A stretch of 37,837 nucleotides of DNA from Streptomyces phaeoluteigriseus. Its GTDB lineage: Bacteria; Actinomycetota; Actinomycetes; Streptomycetales; Streptomycetaceae. How positions within the stretch are numbered: the stretch's first letter is position 1; every line of letters starts with the position of its first letter. Under the pieces are notes generated by a model. The model was given only the letters and a program-made list of their open reading frames with translations. It was not told the DNA's origin and searched no databases. The position numbers and the translations under genes are program-made. The stretch spans positions 1-37,837 of the forward strand of contig NZ_MPOH02000019.1 of assembly GCF_001896135.2 (NCBI RefSeq), read 5' to 3'. Positions 16,551 through 24,440 of this stretch are shown piece after piece.

Positions 16551-17628
16551 GAACGTCCTTCGAGGTGGAGCGGGCGGGCGGACCCGGCGGCGAGGGCGTC
16601 GTCGATGATGCGTTCGTTGCGGGCGCTCTGCCAGGGGCGCGCGGTCTCGGCGGCCTCGCGCAGCAGGGCGCGCGCGGCAGGTTCGTCAAGGTGCCCGGCA
16701 GCCGCCAGTCCCCCGGCTGTGTAGGCGGCCTTGTTGAGCTTCTCGGTAAAGGCGGCGCCCTCGGAGGTGACAGCGCACTCGGCGACTTCCAGCAGCAGCG
16801 GGTCCAGGACACGGTGCGCGCGCACGGGAGTCCGGGGACGACGGCTGGAGGCAATCACGGGCCGTGAGGAGACTGGTGGCCTCTGAATCGTGTGTCCCGT
16901 CCGTACGAGTTCTTCGCCCAGCCATTCAGGCAGCGGCGCAGGCAGGTGGGACGGTCCTTCCCGCAGGTAAGTGCCGTCAGCGGTGCGGGTGGTGGGGGCC
17001 ACGATGTAGCCTCCGTCGGCCCTGATATCGACCTGCCAGGCCAGCGCAACCTTCGTGCTGGACCCTGTCGAGCAGCGGAACCGGGTGGCCGGGTGAGGGT
17101 TGCGGTACCAGACGTGAGGCCCCCGGAGGGGGTACGTACACGCAGCGTGCTGGCGTCCTGCGCCGGGCTGGGCTGGCCGCGCAGTGCTGCCAGGAGCGCC
17201 AGGGTGTCGAAGCCGGACGCCAGGCCGTGCAGGTTCACGGAGCCGTGAATGGGGATGCCGGGCAGGAGCCGGCCGCGGTCAGGGACCGGTGCGGAGTGCG
17301 CGTCGATGTCGATGACGATCAGGTCGGCGTCGCCGCAGGCAACGCCGACTCCCCAGGAAGGCCGTTGGGACCACCAGGCGTCGATACGCGTTTTGCTGGT
17401 CGTCGCAGCGTGGAATCCGTGACATGGGCGGCCGGCAGGAATACATGCGCACCCGGTCGGAGAGTGGTGCTTGTCCCTGCAGGCCTGGCAGTTGGCGGTA
17501 GGCGTCTTACGGCCGGGCGCGAGGGGGTGGACCGGCCAGCCCTGTTCCGCGCACCAGCGGGCCACAACGTGGGATGTGGAGGGCTGCTCAGCAGCAGCGG
17601 GCTCTCTCATCACGTCGGAGCCGGGCAC
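16547..17628 (-). pseudogene. Bifunctional primase/polymerase (Prim-Pol), one-base frameshift
   Basis: GTG 17628 with GAAGGA upstream opens the gene. The N-terminal frame has VVARWCAEQGWPVHPLAPGRK, a Cys/His group (CQACRDKHH...CACIPAG), the catalytic-type acidic motif LIVIDIDAH and RTPSGGL. At 17116/17117 the frame breaks: adding one base gives HVWYRNPHPATRF, then WQVDIRADGGYIVAPTT, the remaining Prim-Pol motif, and a C-terminal helical part ending LHLEGRS. Thus one missing base splits a complete primase of about 360 residues. The downstream partner is the SF3 helicase. It could be a read error; if real, the helicase is still expressed only if translation restarts. Confidence 0.85.
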
Positions 17629-17660
17629 GTGTCTGTCCTTCGGCGAGGGTCTTGTCCGTC

Positions 17661-18307
17661 AGTCCCTGCGACAGGCCTGGCCCTGAGCGGGCCGCGTACT
17701 GGAGTCAGGGACCAAAGGGACTATAGGGACTGGCTTTCGGAAGAGAGTGTAGGACCTTCGGCTGGAGAGCGGGCATAGCTTGCCAGCGTGGCGCCGTACC
17801 TGTTTTCGGGTCCCTACGGCCCCTTGGGTTTATGGAGACGGAGCAGCTGCAGCAAAAAAATGCCCGTAATGACCCCATTGCGAGTGACTGGAGGGACCGT
17901 AATCCATCAATCAGTAGCCCTCAGCGGGCATGCACAACTCGGGGGCTCAACGAACCGCAATGGGCAGACAAGCCCCCAGTGCTCGCACACGCTGAACTCC
18001 AACCACCTTCTTGCAGCACTCACGGGCCTCCGGGCAGGGCCTGAGCCGGACAGCAAGGGCCTGAACCGGCGTAGAGTCCTCTTAGCCATTCCCGCAGCTC
18101 AGGAGCCATGTGCGGCACCAAAGAGGGACTGTAGGGACCGAGAACTCCAATTATGCGCTCCCTACATGCATGTTCCTCAACCTATGCGCGCGCATATCCG
18201 CACACAGGGACGCGCTCATAACTCCCAGAGAGAGTCCCTTCAGTCCCTCACGCGCCACACCTACCGCTGTGACCTGCATGTCTACGAGGGACTGAACGGC
18301 AGGGACT
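17661..18307. repeat. Iteron cluster, AGGGACY in 9-bp steps; candidate replication origin
   Basis: Thirteen copies of AGGGACN occur upstream of the primase: on + at 17707, 17716, 17725, 17892, 18124, 18133, 18206, 18287 and 18301; as AGTCCCT or GGTCCCT (minus strand) at 17661, 17809, 18233 and 18242. Neighbouring copies are exactly 9 bp apart in three groups (17707/17716/17725; 18124/18133; 18233/18242), and a degenerate copy AGTGACTGG precedes 17892 by 9. Iterons next to a rep gene mark plasmid origins. An extra AGGGACC lies at 14954. No gene is convincing inside this region. Confidence 0.7.
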
Positions 18308-18618
18308 AAACGCGCGGAGGCCCCTTCTCACTGGGTTCGAGCCGTATTGGGGCTCTGCGGTGGGACGGCACAGCTCTGAACGGGAAGTCCACCCACCCGC
18401 GATCCTCGGGAGACCCCATGCCGCCCCAGACAGATCCCATTCGCCCTATCGCCCACGATCAGTGAGCACGGGGAGCGGTTCCGACTCCGGTGCGCCCAAC
18501 GGGAGTGCTGCCCTGCCGTAGATATGGGACGACCTGGCCTGGAGTGATGCCACCAGGGGCGCGGGCAGCTGGATCCCCAGCACCGCATGGCGTATAGATC
18601 CGAGTTCAAGCTCAGTAA
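18308..18618. other. Spacer without supported gene
   Basis: No recognisable product. A short plus-strand frame includes HGERFRLRCAQRECC, which is protein-like but has no start or family I can defend. Confidence 0.3.
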
Positions 18619-18999
18619 TCATGTGCGTGGTGCCGCCTGAGCGTGGCCGTCTGACAGGGCGATGGTCCAGTCGCTGATAGCGCGATCAAGTAATTGGGCG
18701 GCGGCCCACCGTTTGTGATGCGTGACCGGTTGCTGTCCCTGCTGCAGTAGTGCCGCTGTGGAGATGAGCGCGGCCGGGTCAGCAAAGCGGTCTAGAGGCA
18801 GCGGACCGCTACTGTGGGCACTCTCATGCCGCCAGCCGGCTTCAGAGGACCAGCGTATCGCCATGTCATTCCATTGCAGAAGGACAGTCAGGTCATCGGT
18901 ATCGACCGGAGCGTTCACGGTCAGCGTGTCTGGAACCAGATCGGCATTCGTCAGCGCGGCATGAACGGCATCGGCATAAGTCAGGTGAGGCAACATCAT
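18619..18999 (-). CDS. Hypothetical 126-aa protein
   Basis: The product (MMLPHLTYADAVHAALTNADLV...) has a pattern of strand LTVLLQWNDMAIRWSSEAGW then PLPLDRFADPAALISTAALL, faintly like the small DUF6292-type proteins of actinomycetes; I cannot confirm that. Two ATGs are adjacent (18999 and 18996); GAGGG lies close upstream and suits 18996 better. There is no membrane or signal segment. It is upstream of the iteron region on the same strand as the primase, so it could belong to the plasmid maintenance genes. Confidence 0.55.
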   Translation of the reverse strand: MMLPHLTYADAVHAALTNADLVPDTLTVNAPVDTDDLTVLLQWNDMAIRWSSEAGWRHESAHSSGPLPLDRFADPAALISTAALLQQGQQPVTHHKRWAAAQLLDRAISDWTIALSDGHAQAAPRT

Positions 19000-19485
19000 T
19001 TCCCTCTGGTGGAGATAAAGTTCACGACGCCATCAGAAGGCCAAATAGCGAACCGCTAAACAAGTCAGCGCCGAACACTACTGAATGGATGGGTTCCAGT
19101 CAGGCACAAGAACCCGCCCTTCTCCGGAAGAATCCTTCCGCTGAAGCCGCAGTCCGAGGACAGGCCCGGCAGGCCATCATCCAAAAGAGTCAGAAGACAC
19201 AAACAATATTCACGTTATACGCGGGGATGGGACCCATCTGAGGGTGGTGTCCCGCCCTGCTCAGCTTGGGCAGGCTGGCCGGACAACCCGGCTTCAGGTA
19301 AAAAAGATGAGGCCGCACGCAGCGGCATTGAACTAAAAGTGCAGGCTTTCGGCGGCCACTGAAAGCCTGCAACTTCCCTTCCATAACATTCTCCGCGTCA
19401 ACATCGGGTCGCACCCGAGTAATTTGTACTCAAATAAGTCAACTCTTCACTCTCTCACTAGGAGCCTCATGAATCATGATCTATC
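19000..19485. other. Spacer without supported gene
   Basis: Nothing recognisable as a gene; the minus-strand frame at 19190-19414 lacks coding character. A hairpin is listed separately at 19340-19371. Confidence 0.35.
19340..19371. terminator. 11-bp hairpin, terminator-like
   Basis: TGCAGGCTTTC (19340-19350) and its exact complement GAAAGCCTGCA (19361-19371) flank a 10-nt loop. It lies between the hypothetical gene at 18619-18999 and the IS remnant at 19486. No T-run follows. Confidence 0.4.
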
Positions 19486-20024
19486 TCACTTTCGGGAGAC
19501 TGAAGCATTTTCGGCGGCAATGGCGCCGGCGTTCTCGGACAGGCTCGCGGCGGTGACGGTCACGGCGAGGAGAAGGCCGAGTGTGTCGGTGAGGATGCCT
19601 CGTTTCCTGCCGACGATCTTCTTGGCCGCGTCTGTTCCCTGGCTGGTCAGGGGCACATTGGTGGAGGTCTTCACGTTCTGGGTGTCGATCACGGAAGCGG
19701 TCGGTTCGGGCTTGCGTCCTTCCTTCGCGCGGGCCAGGCCGGTCAGGTCGTAGTTGAGCTGGGTGAGGATTCCCTCGTCGCGCCAGGCGGCGTAATAGGC
19801 GTAGACAGTGCCGTGGTTGGGGAAGTCGTGCGTAAGGTATTTCCAGGGATTCCGGTGCGGTTGATGTAGAGGAGTGCGTTGAATACGTCGCGGAGGTCGA
19901 CCTTGGCCGGCTGCCCGGTGGGCCTGCGGTCGAGCCGGGCCTTTCTCCAGGCCGTCAACGTCGGCTCGATTAACGCCCATCGGGCGTCGGACAGGTCGCT
20001 GGGGTACGGCTTCCGCTGGATCAC
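19486..20024 (-). pseudogene. IS5-family transposase, frameshifted and truncated
   Basis: The N-terminal frame from 20024 reads MIQRKPYPSDLSDARWALIE ... DLRDVFNALLYINRTGIP. It then shifts; the partner frame gives YLTHDFPNHGTVYAYYAAWR, GILTQLNYDLTG, SVIDTQNVKTSTNV (the first catalytic Asp region; the common form is DSQSV/DTQSV) and KRGILTDTLGLLLAVTVTAA. After SLSENAG the sequence leaves the family, so the part with the second Asp and the Glu is missing. This is a dead IS copy, different from the others in the window. Confidence 0.8.
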
Positions 20025-20250
20025 GTCGTAGCGTGATCATGAATGTGCCGGATAGTGCCGTTCCGCTGCTGCTGGGCGTTTCTGGCTGATCTTCAAACCA
20101 GACGGACTTTGTGCACGAGAACCGGAGTAAACAGGCGGCAGAGTCCGCAGCTCGATGGAGGCGAGAGTGTGCGTATAGGGCAAACATCTCAAGCGTGACG
20201 GCCGCGAAAGCCACTTACCGGCACGGGCCATCCCTAAATGCCCACTGATA

Positions 20251-20340
20251 TTGAGAACCGCAGCCACCCGCCAACTCGACCGGGACCGGATCTCTTTCAC
20301 CGAAACGCTGCGTTCCGCCCGGCGCAGTGTGACCGTCACC
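20251..20340 (+). pseudogene. IS4-family transposase C-terminal remnant
   Basis: A short frame contains DRDRISFTETLRSARRSVT, which matches the end of IS4-type transposases of actinomycetes (DPDRISFT..L...RR). Nothing else of the element is recognisable. The minus-strand frame over the same bases has a hydrophobic run, but I take it as a shadow. Confidence 0.45.
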
Positions 20341-20877
20341 ACCCCGGGCGGCTTCTCCTCCCGATCTCCTGGTCCGAGCACGAGCAGCACCACCGCGCCG
20401 ACGGCGACCAACACGGCCTGTCCCGCGGTGCGTTCGATGACCACCGCGCGCCACACACCAACTTGTAAGAATGTTGGACATGTTGATACAGGATCCCGTG
20501 ATCCGGCAATCGACATGTCCAACATAGGGGACGGGTCGTTAGCCCGACCGTCGTCTGCACTTAAGCTGACGAACTGTGATACACCAGCTAAGGGCTCGCA
20601 GAAGAACAACATGCGGGCGATCGGTGCGCTGACCTGGGGTGTCAAGTCCCAAAACCCACAAGTCAATTCTCTGCAGGCCCTAAGCACTGCGGAATGCGCC
20701 AGACATGTCGAAAGTGAGCGTAGCCTATCGGTCGGCGCTCACTCCAGGATGCAGCGAGTTGAAACTAGCGTGCGGTCTTCCGGCGCGATCGTGACGCGAC
20801 GGTTAGCGAACATTGCTTCACGCCGCCTCGAGGACTGTTCGAAGATGGACATGCCGACACCAGTATGTCGAAAACCC
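20341..20877. other. Spacer without supported gene
   Basis: No gene is supported. It contains the long inverted repeat at 20471-20525, listed separately; G+C falls toward the right end. Confidence 0.3.
20471..20525. repeat. 13-bp perfect inverted repeat with an inner hairpin
   Basis: ATGTTGGACATGT (20471-20483) is followed after 29 nt by its exact complement ACATGTCCAACAT (20513-20525). The spacer contains a second inverted repeat, GGATC-CCGT-GATCC, so the whole can fold as a stem with a nested hairpin. It could be a regulator's operator, a terminator, or the end of a vanished mobile element. Confidence 0.5.
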
Positions 20878-21087
20878 TTAGACCGTGTCTACGAGTATCT
20901 CATTGTGATTGGAGCCGCAAATCCAATCATTTTCCTGGCAGTTCTCGGTAGCCATCACCTCGTGAGAGTTCTCGCGATGGTCAGGAGAAACTACACTTGA
21001 GGCGGCCGAATAGCCGCCAGCCAGCAGTGCTGCGATCGAAAGAATACGTCCCGTCTTCTTTACGATCTCAAGTCGGTCGGGATCCAT
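20878..21087 (-). CDS. Possible small membrane or secreted peptide (69 aa)
   Basis: ATG 21087 opens MDPDRLEIVKKTGRILSIAA, a basic start then a hydrophobic segment to about residue 30, then a polar C-terminus with two Cys in ENCQENDWICGSNH. It resembles a small signal- or membrane-anchored peptide. No ribosome-binding site is clear, and an alternative GTG start at 21186 would add 33 residues. The region has lower G+C, like the operon at 23.3 kb. I cannot exclude a chance frame. Confidence 0.3.
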   Translation of the reverse strand: MDPDRLEIVKKTGRILSIAALLAGGYSAASSVVSPDHRENSHEVMATENCQENDWICGSNHNEILVDTV

Positions 21088-21245
21088 AGTATACACCAAT
21101 CTAGTTCGGACGCATTCGTCACTCCGGGTGTTGCGACGCAAGTCTGCCAACTTAACGTTCAATCGTAGTGAGGAGGTTTCGCTCACGCTCTTGAAGTGGT
21201 ACCCCGGCTCAACTGCTGTATCGCGCCTTGCTATTGACGGTGCTG

Positions 21246-22149
21246 ATCACTGAACCTCTTTCATCCTGGGCTGTCGGGTGAACCAGGCTGGTCAGGGGCG
21301 GTGACGTGGCGAAGCCCCTCGTCGTTGGTGTGGTGATCTCACTCAACACGCCGACGGCCGGGGGCTTCGTTGGTTCCGTATCCTTCCACGCTCGACGTCC
21401 GGCACGAGCTGGTCGAGCATGTCTCATGGCTCATCTACGCCCGAAGGTGTGAACGCCGCACTCGCTGGCGCAAGTTGAGCTGTTTCCGTCAGGCACAACT
21501 CGCCCTTGCCTACTTGCGCAAGAACGAGACGCTCGCCCAGCTCAGCGCAGGGTTCGGCGTCTCCGAAGCGACGGCCTGGCGGTACGTGGACGAGGCGGTC
21601 GACGTCCTCGCCGCCTGGGCGCCCGGCCTGCGCGAGGCCCTGACGGGCCGAGGCGAGGACGATTTCGTGATCCTGGACGGCACTCTGATCCCCACCGACC
21701 GGGTCGCGGCGGACGAGCCGTACTACTCCCAGAAGCACAAGAAGCACGGCATGAACGTGCAGGTCGTCGCCGCACCCGACGGCACACCCCTGTGGTTCTC
21801 GCGGGCCCTGCCCGGACGCACTCACGACCTGACCGCCGCCCGTGCTCACGGCGTGATCGAGAACTGCCACACGCGACAGATCCTCGTCCTGGCCGACCGC
21901 GCCTACCAAGGCGCCGGCGCCACCGTCCGTACCCCCTACTACCACCACCACGAACTGCCCGAGCACTACCAGCAGTACAACCGGGACCACGCCCGACTAC
22001 GCGCACCTGACGAACGCGCCTTCGCCCAGCTGAAAACCTGGCGCCTCCCTCGTCGAGCCCGATGCTCGACCAACCGCATCGGACGCATCGTCGCCGCCGT
22101 CCACACCCTCCTGATCTGCGGATACGGAGGATGAAAGAAGTTCACTGAT
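21246..22149 (+). mobile_element. IS5-family insertion sequence, apparently complete (904 bp)
   Basis: Imperfect 21-bp inverted repeats (19 of 21 matching) lie at 21246-21266 (ATCACTGAAC...TTTCATCC) and 22129-22149 (GGATGAAAG...CACTGAT). The right repeat includes the transposase stop codon. One intact transposase gene fills the element. No clear target duplication is seen at the ends. Confidence 0.82.
21370..22134 (+). CDS. IS5-family DDE transposase
   Basis: The 254-aa protein starts at TTG 21370 ((L)VPYPSTLDVRHELVEHVSW). It has a helix-turn-helix around LAQLSAGFGVSEATAWRYV, the DDE_Tnp_4-type catalytic core with the first Asp in FVILDGTLIPTDR, the second in LVLADRAYQGAG, and the Glu in RAPDERAFAQLKTWR. 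SQKHKKHGMNVQVV and LPGRTHDLTAARAHG are typical family motifs. It is full length without stops and is the only transposase in the window that looks intact end to end. Confidence 0.88.
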   Translation: MVPYPSTLDVRHELVEHVSWLIYARRCERRTRWRKLSCFRQAQLALAYLRKNETLAQLSAGFGVSEATAWRYVDEAVDVLAAWAPGLREALTGRGEDDFVILDGTLIPTDRVAADEPYYSQKHKKHGMNVQVVAAPDGTPLWFSRALPGRTHDLTAARAHGVIENCHTRQILVLADRAYQGAGATVRTPYYHHHELPEHYQQYNRDHARLRAPDERAFAQLKTWRLPRRARCSTNRIGRIVAAVHTLLICGYGG

Positions 22150-22263
22150 GGGCAATGTAACTTTGCCCACTTGTTGGTCTGCTGACCGGTTCAACTGATA
22201 TGAGTGAAGCCTCTGGTAGACGGGTTCACGACCAAGAATCCCTCGCCCCACCAGAGGCTTCGT

Positions 22264-22383
22264 GTGCTTGCCTACCCGTGCAGACTCGACGTGTCCAGCC
22301 GATCCCTTCGTTTCCTGGCTGCCGGTCTTCGTAAGCGCCGCCGCCGGATCGGTAGCCCCTGGCAACGGCTCCCGGCCGGCCGT
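22264..22383 (+). pseudogene. IS5-family transposase N-terminal fragment
   Basis: From GTG 22264 the frame reads VLAYPCRLDVSSRSLRFLAA then RRRRIGSPWQRLPAGR, the characteristic N-terminus of an IS5-family transposase distinct from its neighbour. It is cut after PAGR, where Tn3-like sequence takes over in the same frame. Confidence 0.6.
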
Positions 22384-22614
22384 CTATTCGGCGAGTCGGG
22401 CCGCAACGACATCGACCGTGTCCTCATCGAAGAGCACTTCAAGGACATCATGCGGGTCGCCCTGTCGGTGCATAGGAAGGGTGTCCTCCTGCTGCGGTGC
22501 CTGCACTCCGGCTCGTGCAAGAACGCCCACTACGCGGCGTTCGGCGAGATGGGCCGGCTGATCCACACCACTCAGCTGCTGCGATACCTGCCGGACCCGC
22601 AGATACGCCGACAG
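22384..22614 (+). pseudogene. Tn3-family transposase fragment
   Basis: The frame encodes IEEHFKDIMRVALSVHRKG, LLLRCLHSGSCKNAHYAAFG and MGRLIHTTQLLRYLPDP..RR. This fits the Tn3 transposase region W-D-x-x-L-R-x-A-x-S ... F-x-E-x-G-R-I-x-K-T-x-x-L-L. It lacks both ends and is sandwiched between two IS5-type pieces. Confidence 0.55.
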
Positions 22615-22646
22615 GCGACGGCCGCGCCCCGCTGGCCGCTGGCCGC

Positions 22647-22805
22647 TGGAACAGTGGGCCCTGTCAGCGGCCCGGGCACCTGTCGAACGAGGCATGGCAC
22701 GGCTGATTTCCTGGCAGATCTTCCGCAGATCCCGCATCAGCCCCAACCGCATGAGCGTCATCACCAAAGCCGTCCTCACCCTGGAGAAGCAACGCTGAAA
22801 ACGCT
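22647..22805 (+). pseudogene. IS5-family transposase C-terminal fragment with IS end
   Basis: The reading frame ALSAARAPVERGMARLISWQ then IFRRSRISPNRMSVITKAVL and LEKQR-stop is the C-terminal part, with the catalytic Glu, of the same element type found at 25516-26398. The DNA is close to identical to that copy. It ends with the IS terminal sequence CTGAAAACGCT at 22795-22805. Confidence 0.75.
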
Positions 22806-23155
22806 CACTGGGCTTGAACTCATCGAGTCGTAGGAGTGAGGGACACTCCAGTTCCGGCGAGGCATCCGTCGATAGCGGGGGCGGTACTGAATCGTTCCTC
22901 CACATCTCGAGCCGGATGGTCTGGATGAGCTGTTCGGGGGCGGTGAAGCCACCGCGATCTGATGATGGCTCACACCTCGTCATGCGCGGTGACTATTACC
23001 ATCCCCGCTCCCACCCCGTGCGCTGAGGAACACCGGCACCAGCCAGATCCCGATCTACACCTGCCCTGATTGAGTAAAAGATACTCCGAATCGAACCATC
23101 GGGCCGGGCTTATACCTCAACCTCAAGTGTGCGTGAGGGTCATTTGAATCGGCTA
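22806..23155. other. Spacer of falling G+C without supported gene
   Basis: No product recognised. A minus-strand frame near 22776-22983 (starting MTRCEPSSDRGGFTAPEQLI) overlaps the IS remnant and lacks support. The G+C drops from here rightwards toward the operon at 23373. Confidence 0.3.
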
Positions 23156-23308
23156 CTATATCGGGGGTGTGGCGGCATGAGAGATGGAGCCCCGGCTGTC
23201 CTGTGGCACAATTCGAGTCACCAATCCATGGAGCAGTAAAGCTACTCCGGATAATTTCCTGCATATTAGCCGCGTAAGCCTGGTTTCCAATGAAATCATG
23301 CACCGCAT
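23156..23308 (-). CDS. Possible 50-aa peptide divergent from the transglutaminase-like gene
   Basis: ATG 23308 is preceded by AGGAG at 8 nt spacing and encodes MRCMISLETRLTRLICRKLS followed by a hydrophobic GVALLLHGLV stretch. A second frame, from ATG 23303, would give an 82-aa product (MHDFIGNQAYAANMQ...) over the same bases; only one can be real and neither has a known family. Position, divergent from the TTA-containing operon, makes it worth noting. Confidence 0.22.
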   Translation of the reverse strand: MRCMISLETRLTRLICRKLSGVALLLHGLVTRIVPQDSRGSISHAATPPI

Positions 23309-23372
23309 TTAATTAACTCCTGTGCGATCCTATCTCGCGCTAAATCTAGTTGCGACACACGAAGGAGGGGTC

Positions 23373-24035
23373 TTGAAGAGCAATAGACTCGGTGTTTATC
23401 TGGCGCCAGCTGAATATATCGACAGCGATCACCCTGAAATCATTTCATTCGCGGCAAGCGTTACAATGCCGAACATGACGGAGAAGGAGAAAGTGCAGCA
23501 ATTTTACCTTGCGGCACGCGAAATTCGATACGATACTAGTCTCGACTATTCGAATGCTGAAGTCTATCGAGCTTCTAGTGTCCTGAGGGCTGGAAATGCC
23601 TACTGCGTTGGCAAGGCCGCATTGCTTGCCGCACTGTGCCGCTGCGAAGGAGTCCCGGCGCGCGTCGCATTTGCAGATGTTACCAATCATCTGGCGAGTG
23701 ATAAGTTAATTGAAAAAATGGGAACTAACTTGTTCGCCTGGCATGGCTTCACGGAAGTTTTTCTTGAAAATCGATGGGTTAAGGCGAGCCCAACCTTCAA
23801 TTCGGACCTCTGCTCTCTCTTTGGTGTCACGCCTCTTGATTTCGATGGAAATGCCGACGCGATACTGCAAGACTATGACGGTCAAGGCCGCGCATTTATG
23901 AAATACGAGGTACTCCATGGGTCTTTCCATGACGTGCCAGCAAAATTCTTGGCTTCAGAAATAAGGCGCCTCTACCCGGGGCTTGTGATTGATGATCGTT
24001 TGGATTTTTTGACTTCTGCGAAAAGCCGAGACTAA
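23373..24035 (+). CDS. Transglutaminase-like superfamily protein
   Basis: I start it at TTG 23373, 5-6 nt after GAAGGAGGGG; the frame upstream to 23322 has no ribosome-binding site. The 220-aa product has the papain-like triad of this superfamily: Cys78 in AGNAYCVGKAALLAALCR, His124 in FAWHGFTEVFL, and an Asp near 145 in ASPTFNSDL. These cysteine enzymes hydrolyse, form or transfer amide bonds; the substrate is unknown. There is no signal peptide. It carries a TTA codon (Leu in ASDKLIEK), and its G+C is clearly lower than the flanks. It is the first gene of an apparent three-gene operon. Confidence 0.82.
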   Translation: MKSNRLGVYLAPAEYIDSDHPEIISFAASVTMPNMTEKEKVQQFYLAAREIRYDTSLDYSNAEVYRASSVLRAGNAYCVGKAALLAALCRCEGVPARVAFADVTNHLASDKLIEKMGTNLFAWHGFTEVFLENRWVKASPTFNSDLCSLFGVTPLDFDGNADAILQDYDGQGRAFMKYEVLHGSFHDVPAKFLASEIRRLYPGLVIDDRLDFLTSAKSRD

Positions 24036-24158
24036 GAAGGGTTGACTGCCGCGCGGAGAATTGGGTCAATTGGTAGCTACATGAGGCTAGCGTAGTTGCA
24101 AACAAATTTTGCGTCAAACAACACTTGAGTGCCATCGTAATTACACAGGAGTAGAGAA

Positions 24159-24440
24159 ATGGGAATTCGGTTCACTGCTTCCAGGCTGGCGTCATCTATA
24201 GTAAACTATTTACGGCCTGCAAATATGCAGTCCTTGCAAGATAGTGACAATGCAGCGCGCGGTGCCGAGAGGTGGAATTGTGCCGAATCTGCATGGGATG
24301 AATATTTGGAGGATGTCCGCAACTGGGCCCTGGCGGAGGGATTATACTCTTCAGTCTCCAGTCCAGCGGGCGACTTAGGAAATTCAGATTGCCGCATTAG
24401 CCCAGTCGATCTTGATACTGTCAAAGAATTGAGGAAATAG
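24159..24440 (+). CDS. Unknown 93-aa protein between transglutaminase-like and crotonase genes
   Basis: ATG 24159 follows AGGAG by 6 nt. The product (MGIRFTASRLASSIVNYLRP...) has a segment WDEYLEDVRNWALAEGL and ends in DLDTVKELRK; the VRNWALAEGL part faintly recalls the Lsr2 C-terminal DNA-binding helix, but the rest does not follow. It is not a carrier protein: no DSL motif is present. Two TTA codons occur (Leu in VNYLRP and AEGLYSS). Its TAG is followed directly by the crotonase ATG, so both are co-translated. Confidence 0.6.
   Translation: MGIRFTASRLASSIVNYLRPANMQSLQDSDNAARGAERWNCAESAWDEYLEDVRNWALAEGLYSSVSSPAGDLGNSDCRISPVDLDTVKELRK

Noticed and set aside
15222..16724. 500-aa plus-strand open frame over the helicase
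   Set aside because: Antisense to a clear SF3 helicase; composition of Val, Gly, Ala, Glu typical of a high-G+C shadow.
17788..18309. 173-aa plus-strand frame across the iterons
   Set aside because: No family, no ribosome-binding site, and the repeats force its sequence; a non-coding origin explains it better.
20037..20687. Minus-strand frame with a hydrophobic run (AVLVAVGAVVLLVLGP)
   Set aside because: It is antisense to an IS4 transposase remnant and has no start signal or family.
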